A stretch of 9,118 bases of DNA from an uncultured Gammaproteobacteria bacterium (GCA_903926285.1 CAIYIP010000285.1:1-9118), one strand, 5' to 3'; positions 1 through 7,052 are shown, numbered from the stretch's first letter. Notes: generated by a model from the letters alone, not told the origin. Numbers and translations: made by a program.

Positions 1-56
1 CCACTGGTCATGCCTCGATAGGCGGAATGCTGACTGTGGTTTCTAACGGCGGACGG

Positions 57-1046
57 CTAAGGCTCCAGTGATGCCGTAAACGCGGCAATATTCAGAATGT
101 CGTCGGGAGTCAGGTTGGCAACCACTTCGGCCATCAACGGCGACCACAACCCTTTGCGGTTGCCGGTCTGCAAGTCGTACAACTGCCGCGCGATATAACT
201 CGGTGAACGTCCGGCCAGCGCAGGCACAGGCCCGAGACCTTTTAAATCTGCACCGTGGCAAAACGTACACGGACGCGTCTTGCCGTCAACACCTGCTGCC
301 AGAGCTTCACCTTTTGCAATGCTGCCGATTGGCACGTAGGCGATAAAGCCCGAATGCGAATCACGCAGTTCGGTGCGTTCGAGATCTTCGGGCATTTCAA
401 CAATTCTGTTGCCGATAGCTTCCATGTCGCCGCCTTCTTTTTCGATAAACATCGAGCCTGAGATAACTGTTTCAGGGACTGTGGCGGTTTCAACTACGCG
501 AATCCATTTGCGCGGTGTCATGCTGGCAAAATACGCAGCGGCAGCGGCAGCTTCTTCGGGGGTGGCATTCAGTCCTACCGCGCGCATATTGGCAGGCGGC
601 CCCATCTGTGGTTCAGAACTTGTGCGCAGGCCAGCACGATAATCAGCCATCTGCTGCATGATGTATTCGGCAGGCAAACCAACGAGGCTTGCATTTTCCG
701 GGCGACCCTGGCCGTTGGGCAGGTGGCAATACGCACAGGCAAACACGCCGGGATTACGACCGCCCGCAACTATGGGCGGCATTTCGGGGTGGTCTTCAGG
801 ATGCCAGTCGGGCGGGGCGTACAAATTGCGTGGCTGCGTAAAGGTGAATGCAAGCTCGCTGTCTGGCACATGTCGTGATTCGCCATCTTCAACGGGCGGC
901 GGTAGCCCGGGAGTATTCAGCGCATACGCCCAGGGTAATGGTGTTTGGGGTTGCATGGGCGCCGGTGGCGTGGTTTGCGCGAAGACAACGGCAGCCTTAC
1001 AAAAACATGCCAGCGCGATCATGCAGAAGGTGTTTGTATTTTTCAT
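57..1046 (-). CDS. Exported di-haem cytochrome c
   Basis: This encodes a periplasmic class I-type cytochrome c of 329 residues that probably passes electrons between a dehydrogenase and the respiratory chain; the partner is not visible. Residues 1-23 form a signal peptide ending VFA before QTTPP. A Pro-rich stretch follows. Two haem-attachment motifs are visible, CAYCH at 104-108 and CTFCH at 260-264. Candidate axial methionines are M148 or M154 for the first haem and M305 (SPLM) for the second. Each half ends in the usual C-terminal helix (AAAYFASM, IAAFTASL). About 60 residues (roughly 182-245) between the halves, plus the long N-terminal lead, make it larger than a c4-type di-haem protein of about 190 residues. 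I chose the ATG at 1046 over one 15 codons upstream because GGGAG (1053-1057) sits 6 nt before it and the signal peptide starts there. Family call is strong; the specific role is unknown. Confidence 0.9.
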   Translation of the reverse strand: MKNTNTFCMIALACFCKAAVVFAQTTPPAPMQPQTPLPWAYALNTPGLPPPVEDGESRHVPDSELAFTFTQPRNLYAPPDWHPEDHPEMPPIVAGGRNPGVFACAYCHLPNGQGRPENASLVGLPAEYIMQQMADYRAGLRTSSEPQMGPPANMRAVGLNATPEEAAAAAAYFASMTPRKWIRVVETATVPETVISGSMFIEKEGGDMEAIGNRIVEMPEDLERTELRDSHSGFIAYVPIGSIAKGEALAAGVDGKTRPCTFCHGADLKGLGPVPALAGRSPSYIARQLYDLQTGNRKGLWSPLMAEVVANLTPDDILNIAAFTASLEP

Positions 1047-1118
1047 TGTGTGCTCCCGGGTAGAATTTTTATAAGCAGACGTGTGCTGCAATTCCTGTAA
1101 GCTATGGTAATACGAATT

Positions 1119-1271
1119 TCACCTGTGCCGCACTCCTTCAGGCTTTACTAATATACTGACTACCGGGGGCAGCCCGAATAAGCGCCAAAAAATGCGACCC
1201 AGTAGCAAATCCTGATAATTATCAGCTATTTCATTTGCCCAACCAGAGTCTCGCAAATAATAATTGGGCAT
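1119..1271 (-). CDS. Possible small ORF, 50 codons, unknown
   Basis: This short reading frame lies in the divergent region and points the same way as the cytochrome gene. It starts at an ATG preceded by GGGGA five nt upstream. The predicted peptide begins MPNYYLRDSGW and has a hydrophobic, aromatic stretch (GRIFWRLFGLPP). I do not recognise a family. Against it: it spans the presumed promoter of the plus-strand peptidase gene and contains the 14-bp palindrome, so it may be chance coding potential in regulatory DNA. Confidence 0.22.
   Translation of the reverse strand: MPNYYLRDSGWANEIADNYQDLLLGRIFWRLFGLPPVVSILVKPEGVRHR
1212..1225. promoter_or_regulatory. 14-bp perfect palindrome, possible operator
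   Basis: CTGATAATTATCAG is its own reverse complement. It lies between the divergent cytochrome and peptidase genes, about 10 bp upstream of the candidate -35 of the latter. It is AT-rich in the middle like many dimeric-repressor sites. It also resembles a Fur half-site pair (TGATAA/TTATCA), but the halves are closer together than in a standard Fur box. The regulator is unknown and the operator role is inferred. Confidence 0.35.
1235..1264 (+). promoter_or_regulatory. Candidate sigma70 promoter of the peptidase gene
   Basis: TTGCCC at 1235-1240 and AATAAT at 1259-1264 are separated by 18 bp and match the -35 and -10 consensus at 4/6 and 5/6 positions. Transcription would begin near 1271, leaving a short leader of about 23 nt before the ATG at 1294. 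This favours that ATG over the in-frame TTG at 1264, which would lie upstream of the transcript start. Confidence 0.35.
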
Positions 1272-1293
1272 CGTTTCCCCAAAGACAATTTGC

Positions 1294-2472
1294 ATGCAAA
1301 GACAGTTCATAGCCTTCGGTGTACTACTGGTGCTCGGTGTCGGCGGCTTGTACGTGGCTTATCCGGAAGCACGCAATGACCAGACTCCCGAACAAGCGCT
1401 GGTAGCGACCGAACCCGCAGCTGACGTTGTCGCAACGGCTGAAGTTGACGTAACTACCGCAGTCGTCGTACCTGAGATATCAATACCTCTGCCGGTTGTC
1501 GCGCCGCGCATAGTTACTGTGCCGACCTCCGCCACCACTTTTGTGGAAGCACCGGCAGAGGCAACTTGCAGCGCACCGCCAACGGAAGTGGTAACCCGTG
1601 ATCAAACGAGCATATATCGCTGGACCGATGCGAGCGGAAATGTGCATTTCAGCGACAAGAAACCGGCCTCTGCTTCGGCAGAACTTTATACATCGCAAGA
1701 ATCCGGTCGCTTCAATTATTTTGACCTCGCGATCAACTATCGCGGCCAGAACATAGTGCCCTTCCTGCAGGATCAGTTAAATGGCCAGGTGACCAACATC
1801 TACGAAATCATGGCAGATCTGGTCGGAGTTGCGCAGTTGCGCCATGTGAAGCTCAATATCGTGATGTTTCCGGATGCCACCTCATTTCATCAGTACGCCC
1901 AGGCTTCTGTAGGCAATGTAAGTTCCAATACCGGAGGTTATTACTCGACGCTGACCAACGAAGCAGTGACCTATACCTATCCTGATGACGAACGAACAAT
2001 GGAAGTTGCCAAGCATGAATCCACTCATGTCATCGCCATGGGGATCATGGGCAAGATGCCTTTGTGGCTGAATGAAGGCCTTGCAGAATATTTTTCCAAG
2101 CTGGGTGTGCGCAGCCAGTTCAGCCAGGTGGTTGTACACGAAGACTGGTTGCAGCTTGCGCGCGCCACTGTCCAAAGCGGCTACCCGCAGCGCTTCGCCG
2201 AATTTTTGAAACTTGAGCCCGAAGGTTGGCGCAATGCCAATGAAGCGAATCATTACGCGCTCGCCTGGAGTCTCGTCTATTACATGATGGGCACTGCACA
2301 AGGCAAACAGACGCTAGCAAAACTCATGCAACAGATGGTCGAGCAGTATTGTCAGTCATTCGATAGTGCAGAAGCACTGGCACGCTCTTATCCGGGTGGC
2401 TTGAATGCCCTTGAGAAGGAGTTTTATGCGTGGCTTGCAGATGATACGGTAAAAGCACCGCATACCTATTAG
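1294..2472 (+). CDS. DUF4124 protein with gluzincin-type peptidase domain
   Basis: This encodes a predicted envelope-located zinc metallopeptidase of 392 residues; the substrate is unknown. Residues 5-23 form one hydrophobic segment (uncleaved anchor or signal). A low-complexity Ala/Val/Pro/Thr region follows to about residue 100. A DUF4124-like motif lies at about 106-124 (IYRWTDASGNVHFSD), a module common in proteobacterial envelope proteins. The C-terminal half has HESTH at 241-245 and WLNEGLAEYF at 258-267, so the zinc ligands should be H241, H245 and E261, with E242 catalytic. This is the peptidase MA-like / DUF1570 arrangement, with a shorter gap between HExxH and the third ligand than in classical M1 peptidases. 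The SD at the ATG is weak, but the hydrophobic segment starts there. An in-frame TTG at 1264 would add ten residues. The stop overlaps the convergent receiver gene's stop by 4 nt. Confidence 0.82.
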   Translation: MQRQFIAFGVLLVLGVGGLYVAYPEARNDQTPEQALVATEPAADVVATAEVDVTTAVVVPEISIPLPVVAPRIVTVPTSATTFVEAPAEATCSAPPTEVVTRDQTSIYRWTDASGNVHFSDKKPASASAELYTSQESGRFNYFDLAINYRGQNIVPFLQDQLNGQVTNIYEIMADLVGVAQLRHVKLNIVMFPDATSFHQYAQASVGNVSSNTGGYYSTLTNEAVTYTYPDDERTMEVAKHESTHVIAMGIMGKMPLWLNEGLAEYFSKLGVRSQFSQVVVHEDWLQLARATVQSGYPQRFAEFLKLEPEGWRNANEANHYALAWSLVYYMMGTAQGKQTLAKLMQQMVEQYCQSFDSAEALARSYPGGLNALEKEFYAWLADDTVKAPHTY

Positions 2473-2906
2473 CGCAGCGACGGGTCGTATCCAGGCAGCA
2501 AGGCGCGAAGTTGTTCTTGTTGCAGTGGTTTGGCCAGCGCGCCCAGCATGGCAAGGCCACAGGATTTGCCAAGTTCTACCGCAGCAGTCAGCACTTGTGA
2601 TTCTTCACTGCTAAGTACAATCAGTCCGCCCTTGTAACTAATTTTTTGGGCCCCGCGCATAAAGTCAAAACCATCCATCACAGGCATGTTGAGATCGCAG
2701 ATTACGAGTTCGAAAGGCGGCGTAGTGGCAAGCATGATGCGGAGCGCATCCTCACCATCACTCGCTGTTTCTATGTGCTAAAAACCTAACTGCTGCAAGG
2801 TGTGAACAGTAAGGGTGCGCACAAATAGTTCGTCGTCAACTACCAGGATCCTGAGTTCATGTGGTACCGCTGCCTGCGTATCCGTTGGCATGGTTTGAAC
2901 TTTCAT
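2469..2906 (-). pseudogene. CheY-like receiver gene with an in-frame amber stop
   Basis: Read from the ATG at 2906, this frame encodes a stand-alone response-regulator receiver of 145 codons, interrupted only by TAG at codon 43 (2778-2780). Both sides are in the same frame and keep the fold's hallmarks: hydrophobic beta-1 and acidic pair (ILVVDDE, D24/D25), LGF then the stop then HIETASDGEDAL, the phospho-acceptor (VICDLNMPVMDG, D71), S99 in LIVLSS, and K126-P127. No output domain follows, so the intact product would have been a single-domain receiver passing phosphate to or from a partner kinase. The 88-residue frame from M58 lacks the acidic pair and should not fold as a working receiver. 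No good SD is seen before codon 1; GAAAG precedes an in-frame ATG at codon 6. No partner kinase is in the window. A base-calling error or a very recent nonsense mutation would both explain it. Confidence 0.85.
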
Positions 2907-2911
2907 GGGGT

Positions 2912-2927
2912 GTCTTAAGAGTAAGAC
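2912..2927. repeat. Short inverted repeat upstream of the receiver gene
   Basis: GTCTTA and TAAGAC form a perfect 6-bp inverted repeat with a 4-bp centre, beginning 6 bp before the receiver gene's start codon. It could be a small operator or a leader hairpin. At this size it could also be chance. Confidence 0.2.
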
Positions 2928-3082
2928 CGGTGCAGGTTCGTCATACAAGATTCAAGTGTTGTGTCGCTAGCGCAGTGCAGTATTCCACAGTTACGATAGA
3001 AGCAATGTTGGGAACGACCCAGTATTGCGAGTTTATTCCCTTGCACCGCAAAACGCGCAGCGCGATTGGACAGTTAATAACA

Positions 3083-3095
3083 TTGGCACTGCCAA
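3083..3095. promoter_or_regulatory. Inverted repeat upstream of the Vgb-like gene
   Basis: TTGGCA-C-TGCCAA is a perfect 6-1-6 dyad about 50 bp before the propeller gene's start. It has no T-run, so it is more operator-like than terminator-like. It is nested in a wider imperfect pair (CAGTT at 3071-3075, AACTG at 3094-3098). The rest of the 2907-3144 spacer holds no gene I can support. Confidence 0.3.
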
Positions 3096-3144
3096 CTGAA
3101 TTCTAGTAAAACGGGCTTGTCACGAAACCCGGGTGAGGGCAAAC

Positions 3145-4215
3145 ATGTTACGCAGCAAGAAAAAAATTTCGTCTCTGTGTGTTGTGTTGCTGGTGTTCAT
3201 TACACAGCTGCATGCCGCCGAAGCGCCACTGCAAACTAAAGGGTCGTCGCTGCAAACTGATGGGGCGCCGCTGCAAACTGATGGGAAGGTGCATGAATTT
3301 TCCGTGCCTCGGCCCAACAGTGGTCCCACCACGCTGAGTCTCGCGCAAGACGGTACGGTCTGGTTTACGCTCAGTTCAGGTAATGCGATCGCACGCATGA
3401 ATCGTGACGGTACTGCTTACCTTGACTATCCCTTGCCTAATCCCGACTCCTCGCCGCGCATCATCGCCGAAGGTTCTGACGGCAACTTCTGGTTCTCCGA
3501 ACATACGGGAAATCGCATGGGGCGAATTACACCTGCCGGTGTTATCAGCGAATTTGCGATTCCAACGCCCGCTAGCCAGCCACGCGCTATTGCGCGCGGC
3601 AGCGACGGCAATATCTGGTTTGGCGAATTTGCCGGCGGCAAGATAGGACGTATTACGCCTGCAGGAATAATTACTGAATTTGTGATACCCACGCCTGACA
3701 GTGGGCCCCGTGCACTTGCTGCAGGGCCTGATGGCAATATCTGGTTCTCGGAATTTCGCACGGGCAAGATCGGGCGCATTACGCCAGAAGGCGAGATCAC
3801 CGAATTTGCTCTGCCGCGCGCGAATTCAGGACCCGGCGACATCACTGCCGGTGCCGATGGTGCGATGTGGTTTCTGGAACTGGCCGGAACCATGGATGGC
3901 ATGCAGCCCGATGGTAATCGTGTCGGCCGCATCAGCATGAATGGCGAGATCGCTGAATATCAGATTCCGAGTGACGGCAATTCTCCGATCAATATCGCCG
4001 TCGGTCCCGATCGCAATATCTGGTATACGAAGGATGCTGCGCTTGGCCGGGTCAGCATGACTGGCGAAATTACTGAGTTTCCAATCGCAACAGGTGGGGC
4101 GCGTGCAGTAGGTATTACGGCGGGCAGCGATCGGCAGCCACCGCTGCGCCTGACCAACCGCCTGTGGTTTACCGATCCGCAGAACAACCGGATCGCTTAC
4201 CTGCAATTTGATTAG
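3145..4215 (+). CDS. Exported Vgb-like beta-propeller
   Basis: This 356-residue protein belongs to the virginiamycin B lyase / streptogramin lyase-like propeller family. Residues 1-27 are a signal peptide (basic MLRSKKK, hydrophobic core, AEA). A linker of three 7-residue repeats (SLQTDGA-type, about 28-48) follows. The rest is a run of about seven propeller strand sets built on GSDGNIWFSE, GKIGRITP and ITEFxIPTP motifs. True Vgb enzymes open the streptogramin B ring with histidines in P-H-A/G-I motifs of the late blades (H228 and H270 in the staphylococcal enzyme). The corresponding segments here read SPINIAVG and ARAVGITAG, so those histidines are absent and antibiotic lyase activity is unlikely. 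A binding or structural periplasmic role is inferred. The ATG at 3145 has GAGGG five nt upstream; an in-frame GTG at 3133 overlaps that SD region. No obvious operon partner. Confidence 0.85.
   Translation: MLRSKKKISSLCVVLLVFITQLHAAEAPLQTKGSSLQTDGAPLQTDGKVHEFSVPRPNSGPTTLSLAQDGTVWFTLSSGNAIARMNRDGTAYLDYPLPNPDSSPRIIAEGSDGNFWFSEHTGNRMGRITPAGVISEFAIPTPASQPRAIARGSDGNIWFGEFAGGKIGRITPAGIITEFVIPTPDSGPRALAAGPDGNIWFSEFRTGKIGRITPEGEITEFALPRANSGPGDITAGADGAMWFLELAGTMDGMQPDGNRVGRISMNGEIAEYQIPSDGNSPINIAVGPDRNIWYTKDAALGRVSMTGEITEFPIATGGARAVGITAGSDRQPPLRLTNRLWFTDPQNNRIAYLQFD
3229..3291 (+). repeat. Three tandem 21-nt coding repeats
   Basis: Three in-phase units start CTGCAAACT at 3229, 3250 and 3271, each encoding LQT(K/D)G plus two variable residues. 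The second and third also share GATGGG. They sit just after the signal peptide of the Vgb-like gene and make a flexible-looking linker. In-frame 21-nt units can change copy number by slippage without breaking the gene. Confidence 0.85.
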
Positions 4216-4419
4216 CCGCAAGACCTTGCAGCAAACAGATGCTAATAATGACAGCGCAAGATCAGGAAAAACCGCTGCTGTTGCCCTGTCTATGCTAGTG
4301 CTGCGTGCACAGCCCTTGCCGATACCCTGTGGTCCATGCAGTGCAACGCAGCTTTACCTGGTAAGAGACGGTTGGTTTTGAAAAGCGTCACGAATTGAAT
4401 AAGCAAGAGGAGAGAGTAC

Positions 4420-5535
4420 ATGCTGGTTGGTATTCCGCGTGAAATCAAGGATAACGAATACAGGGCAGGGACTGTGCCGAGCAGTGTCATGGAGTTGGTC
4501 CATCACGGCCATCAGGTTGTCGTGCAGACGGGCCTTGGCGCAGGTATTGGACTTACTGATGCGGACTACCGCGCTGCAGGTGCGACGGTAGTAGAAACTG
4601 CGGCCGAAATTTATGCTCGCGCCGAACTCATCGTCAAAGTGAAGGAACCCCAGGCCAGTGAACTCATCCTGCTTGGCAAGGGCCAGATCCTGTTCACTTA
4701 TCTGCATCTTGCGCCAGACCGCGCGCAGACGCAGGGGCTGCTGAACAGCGGCGTGACCGCAATCGCCTATGAAACAGTATCCACCAGGGATGGCTCGCTG
4801 CCTTTGCTTGCCCCAATGAGTGAAGTGGCCGGGCGCCTCGCGGTACAGGCTGGCGCTACGTGTCTTGAGAAGGAACATGGCGGCCAGGGTATCTTGCTCG
4901 GTGGTGTGCCTGGTGTGGATTCAGCGCATGTGTTGATCATCGGCGGCGGCACGGTTGGCGACAACGCGGCTTATATCGCGAAGGGCATGGGTGCACACGT
5001 CACGATTCTCGATACTTCGATACCACGTTTGCGCGAGCTCGACATCAGTCATGGAGGCCGGGTGAACTGTGTGTTTGCCAACAAGGCCAGCATCGAAAAA
5101 TATGCGCTCGAAGCCGATCTCGTGATTGGCGCGGTGTTGGTGCGCGGTGGTACTGCGCCCAAGTTGCTGACCCGCGACATCATCCGTCGTATGCGGCCCG
5201 GCTCGGTTGTGGTTGATGTTGCGATTGACCAGGGCGGCTGTTTTGAAACCTCGCATCCGACGACACATACCAATCCAACGTTCGTGGTTGATGGCGTCGT
5301 GCATTATTGCGTGGCGAATATGCCAGGTGTTGTACCGCGCACTTCGACCTTCGGCCTCAATAATGCCACCCTGCCGTACGTAATGCGCCTTGCCGATCTC
5401 GGCTGGAAGTCTGCGCTGACACTCGACGAGGGTTTCAGGAAAGGTCTTAACGTACATGCGGGCCAGATAACCTGCGAAGCTGTAGCAAAGGCCCATGGCA
5501 TGACGTACGTGCCGGCGGCAACCGTTCTCGGATAA
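4420..5535 (+). CDS. ald: Alanine dehydrogenase
   Basis: This cytoplasmic enzyme interconverts L-alanine and pyruvate plus ammonia with NAD+/NADH, linking carbon and nitrogen metabolism. The 371 residues match the family's usual length end to end. The N-terminal signature IPREIKDNEYR carries substrate-binding R15, followed by K75 (VKVKEPQ) and H96 (LFTYLHLAP). The Rossmann domain has GGGTVG at 175-180 with D198 (ILD) at the end of the next strand. D270 (VAIDQGG) and N300 (VANMPG) complete the active site. After NEYR the sequence reads AGTVP, where many homologues have V(A/G)LTP, a mild divergence. The ATG is preceded by AGGAG (4408-4412) with a 7-nt spacer. The preceding 204 bp holds no other gene I can support and no promoter I would call. 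The gene is followed after 10 nt by the polyphosphate:AMP phosphotransferase gene, so the two are very probably co-transcribed. Confidence 0.96.
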   Translation: MLVGIPREIKDNEYRAGTVPSSVMELVHHGHQVVVQTGLGAGIGLTDADYRAAGATVVETAAEIYARAELIVKVKEPQASELILLGKGQILFTYLHLAPDRAQTQGLLNSGVTAIAYETVSTRDGSLPLLAPMSEVAGRLAVQAGATCLEKEHGGQGILLGGVPGVDSAHVLIIGGGTVGDNAAYIAKGMGAHVTILDTSIPRLRELDISHGGRVNCVFANKASIEKYALEADLVIGAVLVRGGTAPKLLTRDIIRRMRPGSVVVDVAIDQGGCFETSHPTTHTNPTFVVDGVVHYCVANMPGVVPRTSTFGLNNATLPYVMRLADLGWKSALTLDEGFRKGLNVHAGQITCEAVAKAHGMTYVPAATVLG

Positions 5536-5539
5536 GGAG
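5534..5539 (+). promoter_or_regulatory. pap ribosome binding site overlapping the ald stop
   Basis: AAGGAG shares two bases with the ald stop codon TAA (5533-5535) and lies 6 nt before the pap ATG. Ribosomes finishing ald stop on top of this site, which favours coupled translation of the two genes. Confidence 0.75.
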
Positions 5540-5545
5540 CAGGAC

Positions 5546-7024
5546 ATGTTTGAAGTTGCGGAGCTCGGTCTTGCCATAACAAAGGAAGAGTTTGAAGCAA
5601 GAGCTCCGCAGCTGAATATCAGGCTGCTTGAAGTCCAGCGTGCACTGCGCAACTCGCCGCACACTGTGTTGATTTTGCTGTCGGGTGTGGAAGGCGCGGG
5701 CAAGGGCGAGCTGGTGTCCCGACTGCATGAATGGCTTGATACGAGGGGCATTCAAACCTCGGCGTTCTGGGATGAAACCGATGAGCAGAAACTGCGCCCG
5801 CGTTTCTGGCGTTTCTGGCGTGCGCTGCCAGCGCGCGGCACTATCGGCATCATGTTTGGATCGTGGTATACCGACCCTCTCATTGAACGTGTGTACGGCA
5901 ATATTGATGAAGCCGAATTCGAACGCAGGTTGCAGGAGATTAATGAATTCGAAAGTTTGCTGCGCAGTGATGGTGTCATCATCATCAAGCTCTGGTTTCA
6001 CATGCCGGGTCGCAGGGTACAGAAGCGGCTCGAAAAGGATGAAAACAACCACATAAAAAAACTGCGCATCTCGCCTTATACCAAACGCTTCGCCAGATAC
6101 TTCGACAAATTCCTGCAGGCAGCACAGACCGCCATTCGCACGACTGATAACAATGACAGTCCCTGGCATGTCATTGAAGCCACCGACGGTCACTATCGCG
6201 ATCTGACTGCAGGCCAGATTATTCTGGATGTGCTCACCGCACATCTAGACACAAAGGAAAACCCTGCAGAAACGAAGCCGAAAAACACCAATGCCGGAAA
6301 AAATCCGCAACCCACAGTTCTCGACACTGTTAATCTTGCGCAACAACTTGATGATGCAAGTTATCAACGCAAGCTGCAGAAATGGCAAGGCGAATTACAT
6401 GACCTCGCTTGGCGCGCGCACGAGCAGGGCAAGTCAGTCGTCGTGGTATTTGAAGGTTGGGATGCGGCCGGCAAAGGCAGCACAATCCAGCGCCTGATCA
6501 AGGCCATTGATGCGCGCCTGTTTCGCCTGATAACCACGGGCGCCCCAACTGATGAAGAAGCCGCGCATCCTTACCTGTGGCGTTTCTGGCGCCACATTCC
6601 GATGCCGGGTTATTTCACGCTTTACGATCGCTCGTGGTACGGCAGGGTGCTGGTTGAGCGCGTGGAAAAACTGGCGAATGTTGAAGAGTGGCAACGGGCC
6701 TACAATGAGATCAATCTGTTTGAGCAGCAACTCACCGAACACGGTATTTTGGTACTCAAGTTCTGGCTGCACCTGAGTCCACAGGAACAACTGCGCAGAT
6801 TCGAGGCGCGGGAAAACAGTCCCGAAAAAAATCACAAACTCACCGAAGATGACTGGTGTAATCGGTCAAAACGCAAGGAATACGAACTTGCCGTGAACGA
6901 CATGGTCGCGCATACAAGTACAGGTGCCGCGCCGTGGCATCTCATTGCTGCGGAGGACAAGCAGTTTGCGCGCATCGAGGTGCTCAAGATATTGAGTAAG
7001 ACGCTTAATCGTGAGCTGAAATAA
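5546..7024 (+). CDS. pap: Polyphosphate:AMP phosphotransferase (tandem PPK2)
   Basis: This 492-residue cytoplasmic protein has two fused PPK2 kinase domains, matching the length of polyphosphate:AMP phosphotransferases (about 500 residues). Those use polyphosphate as donor to convert AMP to ADP. The N-terminal half has a P-loop GVEGAGKG at 47-54 and FGSWYTDP at 104-111. A Lys/Asn/Pro/Thr-rich linker runs from about 235 to 256. The C-terminal half has P-loop GWDAAGKG at 304-311 and YDRSWYGRVLVER with D361 and R362. Both halves share WRFWR before the second motif and a later F(E/H)x-type segment. The acidic residue of the P-loop (D306) and the D-R of the second motif are present only in the C-terminal half, so that half is probably the catalytic one; the N-terminal half retains the K53 P-loop but lacks D-R. 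It lies 10 nt after ald with an overlapping SD. Confidence 0.93.
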   Translation: MFEVAELGLAITKEEFEARAPQLNIRLLEVQRALRNSPHTVLILLSGVEGAGKGELVSRLHEWLDTRGIQTSAFWDETDEQKLRPRFWRFWRALPARGTIGIMFGSWYTDPLIERVYGNIDEAEFERRLQEINEFESLLRSDGVIIIKLWFHMPGRRVQKRLEKDENNHIKKLRISPYTKRFARYFDKFLQAAQTAIRTTDNNDSPWHVIEATDGHYRDLTAGQIILDVLTAHLDTKENPAETKPKNTNAGKNPQPTVLDTVNLAQQLDDASYQRKLQKWQGELHDLAWRAHEQGKSVVVVFEGWDAAGKGSTIQRLIKAIDARLFRLITTGAPTDEEAAHPYLWRFWRHIPMPGYFTLYDRSWYGRVLVERVEKLANVEEWQRAYNEINLFEQQLTEHGILVLKFWLHLSPQEQLRRFEARENSPEKNHKLTEDDWCNRSKRKEYELAVNDMVAHTSTGAAPWHLIAAEDKQFARIEVLKILSKTLNRELK

Positions 7025-7025
7025 G

Positions 7026-7052
7026 CTTGCCTATGATCACAGTCCAGGCAAG
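7026..7052. terminator. Possible hairpin between convergent gene ends
   Basis: CTTGCCT (7026-7032) pairs perfectly with AGGCAAG (7046-7052) around a 13-nt loop. It starts two bases after the pap stop and contains the pirin remnant's stop. No strong U-tract follows on the plus strand; the minus strand continues CTTATTT, which is weakly T-rich. It could serve as a terminator for either or both genes, but the large loop and absent T-run keep confidence low. Confidence 0.3.

Noticed and set aside
9..11. Possible minus-strand ATG of a further gene at the left edge
   Set aside because: Only four codons are in the window and the nearby GAGG is one base from the ATG, too close for a normal SD; not supportable.
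1264..1293. TTG start giving the peptidase ten extra residues
   Set aside because: No SD is seen before it, it overlaps the candidate -10, and the hydrophobic N-terminus begins naturally at the ATG at 1294.
2861..3106. 81-codon plus-strand frame between the receiver and propeller genes
   Set aside because: It begins inside the receiver coding sequence, has no SD and resembles no protein; the spacer is better read as non-coding.
4216..4419. Promoter or terminator between the propeller gene and ald
   Set aside because: TTGAAA at 4378 and several small GC-rich repeats were considered, but no well-spaced -10 or hairpin with T-run was found.
4921..5751. Long minus-strand frame (276 codons) across ald and pap
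   Set aside because: It lies opposite two strongly supported enzymes and reads as low-quality antisense sequence with no recognisable motif.
5447..6244. Long minus-strand frame (265 codons) opposite pap
   Set aside because: Antisense shadow of the first PPK2 domain; no domain features of its own.
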